Assembly (NCBI GenBank): GCA_002898315.1
Contig: BEHV01000003.1
Span: 105,626-169,625 of the forward strand
Source of the DNA: a bacterium HR19
GTDB taxonomy: Bacteria > Calescibacteriota > Calescibacteriia > Calescibacteriales > Calescibacteriaceae
DNA length: 64,000 bases
Direction of reading: 5' to 3'
Under the pieces are notes generated by a model. It was given only the letters and a program-made list of their open reading frames with translations, was not told the origin of the DNA and made no database searches. Shown one piece after another: positions 55,231 to 61,659 of the stretch (within the stretch, counting starts at the first letter, position 1; every line of letters starts with the position of its first letter). Both the position numbers and the translations under genes were made by a program.

Positions 55231-56367
55231 CTAAATTTTTGCAATTTTCAAAACTCGTGGAGCAAAAATAAAGGATACTATGCCCACAAAAATCAAAACT
55301 AAGACGACATTAAAAACCGAATAAGAAATATCTTCTTTGAGCGAGGGGATAAGGACAAACGAGAACTCTCCCCTTGGCAGAAAAGAAAGACCTGATCGCA
55401 AAGAAACATAGGAGTTCAGACCGAAAGCTCTTGCTCCAAAATAAGTAGATAAGAACTTCAAAATCAACGGCAGAAAAATCAAAGAGAAAAACTCAAAGTG
55501 AGAAACCTGAATCCTTATATCTAATCCTATACGATACGAAAAAAAGAAGAAAAATAAACCGACAGAAAGTTCTTTTATAGAAGATAGAGATGATTGTATC
55601 TTCTGCTTGACCTTTGTTTCTGGCATCGCCACACCGAGCAAAAATGAAGAGACAACCTCAGAAAAACCAATCTCCTTCGCACCAAAAGAAAACAAAATCA
55701 CAACTCCAAAAATCAGAAAAATAAAAATATCTTCTTCCGCAATTCTATCAAGAACAAAACTGAACCTCTTGAAAATGAGCGAAAGTATATAGAAAAAAAG
55801 AAAAACCAAACTCATCTTCAAGAAAATCAGACCAGAACTCAATCCTAACTCTCTACCTTCTGTAAAAGAGTAAAAAAAGATCAGAAAAATTATAATCACA
55901 AGGTCTTCAAAAATAAGGAGGTTTATAAGAAAGTCGGTCTCGGGATTTGCCACCCTTTTCGTATCAATTATGAGCTTGCTCACAATAGCAGTACTTGTAG
56001 GATATAAAACCGCCGAAAGCATAAGAGAATCTCTAAACCCAAAACCAAAAAATAAAATCAGAATGACAAAAAGGAGTAAGAAGTTAAAAGAAAAATCAAT
56101 CAATCCCGGAAGAATTATCTTTTTCATTCTAAAAAGTTTTTCAAAACTATATTCAAGACCTATAAAAAAGAAAAGTAGAGATAGACCAAGACCCTCAAAA
56201 ATTTTCAGATGTTCCAAATCATCTTTCGTGAAAAAGAGTTTCCCCAAAATTCCACATATTATAAAAGAGATGATGTAAGGGACTCCACCGAAACGCAGGA
56301 AAAAAGGAATCAGGAAAAGGATAAAAAAAATAAATCCCGATTTCGGAGAAAAATGCATCTCTGTCAT
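55231..56367 (-). CDS. Cation:proton antiporter, KhtU-like (CPA2 family)
   Basis: A membrane protein with about twelve helices in 378 residues. CPA2 features are visible: GLGLSLLFFFIGLEYSF, LYPTSTAIVSKLI, INLLIFEDLVI with the paired acidic residue region, and LSFLPRGEFSFVL near the end. It overlaps by 4 nt the upstream gene for a KhtT-like regulator, so the pair is coupled. KhtTU systems export potassium in exchange for protons and are gated by the soluble subunit. The C-terminal regulatory tail of KefB-type exchangers is absent, as expected when the RCK_C domain is in a separate protein. Confidence 0.85.
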   Translation of the reverse strand: MTEMHFSPKSGFIFFILFLIPFFLRFGGVPYIISFIICGILGKLFFTKDDLEHLKIFEGLGLSLLFFFIGLEYSFEKLFRMKKIILPGLIDFSFNFLLLFVILILFFGFGFRDSLMLSAVLYPTSTAIVSKLIIDTKRVANPETDFLINLLIFEDLVIIIFLIFFYSFTEGRELGLSSGLIFLKMSLVFLFFYILSLIFKRFSFVLDRIAEEDIFIFLIFGVVILFSFGAKEIGFSEVVSSFLLGVAMPETKVKQKIQSSLSSIKELSVGLFFFFFSYRIGLDIRIQVSHFEFFSLIFLPLILKFLSTYFGARAFGLNSYVSLRSGLSFLPRGEFSFVLIPSLKEDISYSVFNVVLVLIFVGIVSFIFAPRVLKIAKI

Positions 56368-56858
56368 GTCAAAGAAAACTCCTTGCAGTAGTCAAGAAAA
56401 TTTCTTATGCTCTCAACCGTCCCCACTATAATCAGTGTATCTCCTTCAAGTATCATCTCATCTGGACCTGGTCCTGGAATAACCTTATCATCTCGTATTA
56501 TTGATATAACAGTCACACCGGTTTTTTTCCTTATCTGATTTTCTCCTATTGATTTTCCGGCGAGCGGGGAACCCTTTTTGACTCTCACCCACTCCATAAC
56601 TATCTCACGAGTTATATTTTTTGTTTTTTCAGCGGGGATAGGTTGGAATTCGGCACCTGCGAGAATAAAAGCAAGCTGTCTTGCTTCCTCATCTTTCATC
56701 GCGACAGAAAAAAGCGGTTCTTCTTTTTTCTTATCTAGAAAATAAACCTCTCTTTTTCCGGTGTTGTATATTATCACAACGAGCTTATCTCCGCTGTCAA
56801 GCTCAAATGTGTATTTCATTCCGAGACCTGGCAGTTCAGCTTCTTTACACTTGCCCAT
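56364..56858 (-). CDS. Potassium/proton antiporter regulatory subunit, KhtT-like (TrkA-C domain)
   Basis: A 164-residue soluble protein: an N-terminal KhtT-like domain (ELPGLGMKYTFELDSGDKLV, VIIYNTGKREVYFL) and a C-terminal TrkA-C domain at about 87-160, with GSPLAGKSIGENQIRKKTGV, IRDDKVIPGPGPDE and EGDTLIIVGT. KhtT-type proteins bind nucleotides and gate the neighbouring antiporter. Start and stop overlap with the antiporter by 4 nt. The gene is divergent from the sensor kinase at 56962. Confidence 0.85.
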   Translation of the reverse strand: MGKCKEAELPGLGMKYTFELDSGDKLVVIIYNTGKREVYFLDKKKEEPLFSVAMKDEEARQLAFILAGAEFQPIPAEKTKNITREIVMEWVRVKKGSPLAGKSIGENQIRKKTGVTVISIIRDDKVIPGPGPDEMILEGDTLIIVGTVESIRNFLDYCKEFSLT

Positions 56859-56948
56859 AAATTTTTATACCTAACTTTAATTCAAATTAAGTCAAAAATA
56901 TCAAAAAGACAAATAAAATCAACAGAGAAAATATGAACAAACCAACAT

Positions 56949-56954
56949 TAAATT
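56949..56954 (+). promoter_or_regulatory. -10-like TAAATT before the sensor kinase gene
   Basis: TAAATT ends 7 nt before the ATG at 56962 with no Shine-Dalgarno site, in the divergent gap from the antiporter pair. Confidence 0.35.
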
Positions 56955-56961
56955 TTATTGT

Positions 56962-58596
56962 ATGAAGCTATTTCATAAGATTCTTGTTTTCTCTATCTTC
57001 ATCGTAATATCTTCAAGCGGGCTGACATCAATATGGGGGACTTTATTTATAAAAAGAGAATACGAGCAGAGAATGAAAAATATCTTATCATTTACCGCAG
57101 AGAATGTATCAGATGCAGTAGAAAGGTATATAGAATCAACGACCAGAGTAGTTTTAGCTTCTGTAAAAAAATATGAAAACCTTCCAGATAGCGAAAGGAT
57201 ATTGGTTTTCGGTGAGATAATGCGGGATTTCAAAGATGTTCTGTTTTTGAGCGATGGCAAAATTTATGTCGGAGATATTCAAACCATAAAACTACAAGAT
57301 TTGAAAGCAAAAAGCGGTACAATATTTCAGGATAAGAAAATAGTAATATATTCAGACGGAATAACAATTGTTATGAGCAAAGAACCGATAGACCGGATTA
57401 TAGCTGGGTTTTCTATCGGACAAAGTGGTCAAATAGAAATAGAGCAAAACCTTGAAGGATTATCTGGAATAATACCAGTAGATAGCAAAGGCATAAAAGC
57501 TTTCAGGAAAATAGGGAATTCAAACATGTATGTTTCAATCTTCTTGCCTCAATCTGAAATTGAAGGGATATGGAAAAAAATCAGCTCGCAGGTTCTTTTC
57601 TTCTTCATCTCAAGCGTAGTGTTATCTCTCATCTTATCTTTTATATTCACAAGAAGTATAACAAAACCACTATCAAAAATAGAGAACCTCGCAAGAAAGT
57701 ATTCAAAACTTGATTTTTCGGAAAAAGTTATATCATCAAGAAAAGATGAAGTGGGAGAGGTCATAAGAGCTTTTCACTCAATGATTTCAGAGATTGAAAA
57801 ATCGTGGGAAGAACTCAAAAGATGGAATTTAGAGCTTGAAAAAAGAGTTGAAGAAAGAACAGCACAGCTTAAAAAGATGCACGATAACCTGCTTGTCGCA
57901 GAGAAAATGGCTTCTGTTGGAACACTTGGAGCAGGAGTAGCACATGAAATAAATAATCCATTAGCTTCTTCTATTGGATTCCTCCAAATAGCCAAAATAA
58001 AAACACAAGATGAAAACGCAAAAAAATATATTGAAAAAGTTCTGCCAAACCTTGAAAGAATAAAACAGATTGTCTCCAGAATGTCATACTTTGCGGAAGT
58101 GCAGATGAAAGCAGAATATTCACAGGTAGAACTCAAAAAAATTCTCTCCGAAATAATAAATCATTTTGAAGATAAAGGGAAAGTATTTGAAAAAGAACTA
58201 TATGACACATCTTATATTTATGCTGATGAAGAACAAATCAGAACCGCTCTTTATGAAGTCATAAAAAATGCTTTTTTAGCAAGCGAATCAAAAATTAAAG
58301 TCAAACTATACCAGAAGGAAAAAACTATATTCATAGAAGTAAAAGATGACGGGGAAGAGATTCCAAAAGAATACATCAAAAGAATATTTGACCCGTTCTT
58401 CACACTGAAAAAATGGGAGGGAATAGGATTAGGACTAACAATTGCCAAAACAGTATTCAACAATCTGAAAGGAGATATATATGTCAGCGAAGACGATAGA
58501 AAAACATTCATAATAGAAATAGACGCTGAAAAGAACAAGGAGATAAAAGAGTTCTTGAAAGAGGAAGAAGAAAAAATAAAAGCTCATCTTGTATAA
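56962..58596 (+). CDS. Membrane sensor histidine kinase
   Basis: A transmitter kinase of 544 residues. A membrane helix (about 6-28) and a second one (about 210-230) flank an extracytoplasmic sensing part of about 180 residues. Then a HAMP domain (about 231-285), a coiled coil (EELKRWNLELEKRVEERT), and the dimerisation domain with GAGVAHEINNPLA holding the phosphoryl His328. The ATPase part has the N-box VIKNAFLA, then KDDGEEIP and GIGLGLTIAK. No response regulator lies within the window, so this is an orphan. The next gene, a FecR-like protein, begins 9 nt after the stop and is probably cotranscribed. Confidence 0.93.
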   Translation: MKLFHKILVFSIFIVISSSGLTSIWGTLFIKREYEQRMKNILSFTAENVSDAVERYIESTTRVVLASVKKYENLPDSERILVFGEIMRDFKDVLFLSDGKIYVGDIQTIKLQDLKAKSGTIFQDKKIVIYSDGITIVMSKEPIDRIIAGFSIGQSGQIEIEQNLEGLSGIIPVDSKGIKAFRKIGNSNMYVSIFLPQSEIEGIWKKISSQVLFFFISSVVLSLILSFIFTRSITKPLSKIENLARKYSKLDFSEKVISSRKDEVGEVIRAFHSMISEIEKSWEELKRWNLELEKRVEERTAQLKKMHDNLLVAEKMASVGTLGAGVAHEINNPLASSIGFLQIAKIKTQDENAKKYIEKVLPNLERIKQIVSRMSYFAEVQMKAEYSQVELKKILSEIINHFEDKGKVFEKELYDTSYIYADEEQIRTALYEVIKNAFLASESKIKVKLYQKEKTIFIEVKDDGEEIPKEYIKRIFDPFFTLKKWEGIGLGLTIAKTVFNNLKGDIYVSEDDRKTFIIEIDAEKNKEIKEFLKEEEEKIKAHLV

Positions 58597-58605
58597 AAAG
58601 AGGAA

Positions 58606-59448
58606 ATGGAATTGAGAAAAAAAGTTGAGGAAAAAGAAAGAAATCAAATCATAGACATAGATAAAATATCAAGAAAAGAAGTTATGTTAAATTCTCTGAT
58701 TATTTTCGCTCTAATATCACTATACATCGCTCTATCATTCTCAAGGTTCTATAAATTTATGTCATCCACACCCTCTATTGAAATCGTAAAGGGAGATGTA
58801 AAGGTTTTCGTAAACGGGATATGGATAAAAATGAGAGCGGGAATAAATCAAGAAAACTTGAAAAAACTCAAAATAAAAATAGAGAACGGAGAACTCACTC
58901 TGAGCAACAATGCATCAATAAAAGCTGAATATGCAGAAGTTGAAATATCTTCAAACTCAATATCAATATCAAAAGGAAAAGCAGAAGTAAATATGCAGAA
59001 CAGAAAAATTGAGATCAAAGAAGGTGAGGAGTTAAAAGTAGGAGAAATTAAGATGAGAGCAGAAGAAAAAACCCCTGAAACCACTCAGAAAGAAAAAGAG
59101 ATAACTGAAAAAACCGAAATTCAAGAGAAGATAAAAGAGGAGAAAAAAGAAAATTTGCCTCAAATTTCGGAACCATACGAGATACAGAAATTTAATCTCA
59201 GTTTAGAAGGAAATAATGCAAAAGTATATGCTAAAACAAAGGGAATAAAAAAGATATTTATAAATTCTGTGCCATTTCAATCTGAAAGTGGTGAGTTCAA
59301 TATCGTTTTCCCCCTCAAAGAAGGTAAGAACAAAATAAAAATAGTCGCCTCCGCACCCGATGGGAAAATAATCCCACTTGAAGAAAAGGAAGTAATCGTA
59401 GATATTACTCCTCCAAAAGTTGAAAAATTAAAAATAAAATGGGAATAA
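58606..59448 (+). CDS. Membrane-anchored FecR-like protein with an Ig-like domain
   Basis: A basic cytoplasmic start, one membrane helix (LIIFALISLYIALSF) and an extracytoplasmic part. Residues 55-145 follow the FecR pattern (IVKGDVKVFVNG, then a strand run SIKAEYAEVEISSNS and an amphipathic turn). A charged linker (EEKTPETTQKEKEITEKT) leads into a domain at about 195-275 with strands AKVYAKTKGIKKIFIN, EFNIVFPLKEGKN and VDITPPKV, like bacterial Ig or glucodextranase-B domains. It may sense or anchor envelope components. It follows the kinase by 9 nt. Confidence 0.6.
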   Translation: MELRKKVEEKERNQIIDIDKISRKEVMLNSLIIFALISLYIALSFSRFYKFMSSTPSIEIVKGDVKVFVNGIWIKMRAGINQENLKKLKIKIENGELTLSNNASIKAEYAEVEISSNSISISKGKAEVNMQNRKIEIKEGEELKVGEIKMRAEEKTPETTQKEKEITEKTEIQEKIKEEKKENLPQISEPYEIQKFNLSLEGNNAKVYAKTKGIKKIFINSVPFQSESGEFNIVFPLKEGKNKIKIVASAPDGKIIPLEEKEVIVDITPPKVEKLKIKWE

Positions 59449-59536
59449 GAAAAACCAGCTGAAATGAGTGAGTTCTTACCTCAACAGGTTTAAATTTGCC
59501 TCACCTTAATTATATGCAAGAAGAGAAAATAGCAAG

Positions 59537-59542
59537 TAAAAT
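59537..59542 (+). promoter_or_regulatory. -10-like TAAAAT before the Ig-domain barrel gene
   Basis: TAAAAT ends 9 nt before the ATG at 59552 (5 nt before an overlapping ATG in another frame). The 103-nt gap after the FecR-like gene leaves room for a separate promoter. Confidence 0.35.
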
Positions 59543-59551
59543 TAATTATGC

Positions 59552-61615
59552 ATGATACTGAACACTATCTTTTTTCTCTTCATAAGTGAGTTCATAAGCG
59601 AGAGTAATTTCATCTGTGGAACAAAAGAAAATTTCTATCTGGTTGAAGTTTCAAATGGAAAAATTCAAGATAACATAGAAAAAATAGAAGGGATAAAAAG
59701 CAGAAAAATAAAACCCGGCACTTGGGAAATAGAATTTTCAGGTGAAGAAGATAAAATAAAGATATTATATAAAAATAAAGAAGAAAAAGAGGTAGAGTTA
59801 GAGCAAGTATGCTTTGAAAGAATTAAAATCTCAAAAATTGATTATATATCACAAGACATAGCAGAAATAACTTTTGATATACCACAAGGAGAAGAAACAG
59901 AAGTAATATCTGGCTTAGGCAAAACAGAAGTAATAAAAAATCAGAAAAAACTGAAAATAAAGTATCATCGCTACTCAAAATTTCCATACAGAGATAAACT
60001 CCTCGTAATTTCAAAAATAAGAGAAGGGTATAAGGAGAAAAACTATTTCTTTTTCGGAGATATTGCTCTATCTTCGAAACTCGTAATTGAAGGTAAAACA
60101 GAACCATTTTCAGAAGTAAAAATTTATGTCGGAACCCAAGAATACAAAACCTTTTCAGATAAGAGCGGGAACTTCTCTGCTGAAATTCTTATACCTCCCG
60201 GATTGGAAAAACTGAAAACGGAAATCAAAGATAGAGCAGGAAACATAACAAAAGAGGAAATACAAATACCTAAATATAAAGCTCCGGAAGCAAAGGAGAT
60301 AACACATATCATAAAGGTAGGGAATAAGCTTGTTATTTTCACAGAAGGTAAAAAAATAGAAGTGAAAAAGAAGATTTCAACAGACGAAGAAAAAGAAAAA
60401 ACTCACTCTGAAACTATAAATGAAAATTACAAAATCATAAATATCTTACCTAATCTGTTTGTATTTATTCCGAGCTTTGGAGAATATGAGATAAGCGTTG
60501 GAGATAAAAAATTTCAGATAGATAAAAAAGAAATCCCTTATGAGTTTGAAATATCTCCTGAAAAAGAGAAAATAAAAGCAGATGGTTCAGAAAAAGTAAA
60601 AATAAAAATAAAAGCAAAAGATATTTTCGGAAATGAATTATCCCTCTCCCAATTCAACATTGAAATAACCTCTCCTACAAGCGAAATAATCAAAGAGGGA
60701 AAAGAATTTTACATTTTAGCAGAAAAGATGCCAGAGGAGGTAAAAGAATATAAGACAGAATTGAAAGCTAAAATATATTTCCAAAATAAGAACTTCTTCC
60801 TTGAAGATGAAAAAAATTTTCTTTTAATCCCAGGAGAACCAGCAGAGATTAATATAAAAGCCGAAAAAGATACAATAAAAGGAGATGGAAAGGAAAAAGC
60901 GCCAATCTATGTGAAACTAAAAGATAAAAAAGATAACACAGTATTTATAGATGAAAAGATAATTGATGGTCTGAAAGTATCGGTAAGTGAAGGGAAAATA
61001 GAACTCGCTCAAAAAGAAGAGAACTTTCTGAAATTCCTATACTATGCAGAATCTGAATTGGATGCAGTAGGTGAAATAAAGTTTCATTTCAACCAAATAA
61101 GGCAATCTGTAAAAATAAAAATATCTGGGAATAAAGTGAGCAGAGAAATAGGTTTAGCAGGAGGAACAGGAACGAACTTCGGAATAATCATACTAAACAC
61201 AAACCTTTCATTCTTTTTAAGATACGCTCTGATGAAATCTATTTATGGAGTAATAGGGACAGAAGGAGAATTGGCAAAATACAGCGGAAAAATAAAAATT
61301 GATTCCTTCTCTTTCTCACCATTTTTAGGATTTCAGTATAGAATCAAAGATACAATATATTTAAGAGCAGGAAGTTTTTTCGCTTTATCTTTATTCAGAA
61401 TTTCTTTATCCTCACTCACAAGCAGTATAAGTATATTCAGCATAGAGCCAGAAATTTCATTTATTCTCACAATCAGAAAAAATTTATTTTTGAATATTTC
61501 CCCCTCATACTATTTCCCCATAGTAGAAAGTTCGCAAGAAAGGGAATTTTTAAGAATAGACCCAAAAGACCTAAAATTCTTTAAGCTCAAATCTGGTATT
61601 TATTACGTATTCTAA
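59552..61615 (+). CDS. Ig-like-domain protein with C-terminal outer-membrane beta-barrel
   Basis: A 687-residue exported protein. A short hydrophobic start (IFFLFISEFI) resembles a weak signal peptide. The middle contains several Ig-like units: one with EGKTEPFSEVKIYVG near residue 170-240, and two invasin-type (Big_1) units with KADGSEKVKIKIKAKD at about 345 and KGDGKEKAPIYVKLKD at about 448. From about residue 535 the pattern changes to alternating aromatic strands (FGIILN..., FSFSPFLGFQYRI, FFALSLFRISL, NLFLNISPSYYF) ending in Phe: a predicted beta-barrel. This is the reverse of inverse-autotransporter layout, which has the barrel first. Surface display or adhesion is an inference. Confidence 0.6.
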   Translation: MILNTIFFLFISEFISESNFICGTKENFYLVEVSNGKIQDNIEKIEGIKSRKIKPGTWEIEFSGEEDKIKILYKNKEEKEVELEQVCFERIKISKIDYISQDIAEITFDIPQGEETEVISGLGKTEVIKNQKKLKIKYHRYSKFPYRDKLLVISKIREGYKEKNYFFFGDIALSSKLVIEGKTEPFSEVKIYVGTQEYKTFSDKSGNFSAEILIPPGLEKLKTEIKDRAGNITKEEIQIPKYKAPEAKEITHIIKVGNKLVIFTEGKKIEVKKKISTDEEKEKTHSETINENYKIINILPNLFVFIPSFGEYEISVGDKKFQIDKKEIPYEFEISPEKEKIKADGSEKVKIKIKAKDIFGNELSLSQFNIEITSPTSEIIKEGKEFYILAEKMPEEVKEYKTELKAKIYFQNKNFFLEDEKNFLLIPGEPAEINIKAEKDTIKGDGKEKAPIYVKLKDKKDNTVFIDEKIIDGLKVSVSEGKIELAQKEENFLKFLYYAESELDAVGEIKFHFNQIRQSVKIKISGNKVSREIGLAGGTGTNFGIIILNTNLSFFLRYALMKSIYGVIGTEGELAKYSGKIKIDSFSFSPFLGFQYRIKDTIYLRAGSFFALSLFRISLSSLTSSISIFSIEPEISFILTIRKNLFLNISPSYYFPIVESSQEREFLRIDPKDLKFFKLKSGIYYVF

Positions 61616-61659
61616 ACCCAATACCAAATACCAAATAAGTATTAAATTATTATTGTAAT

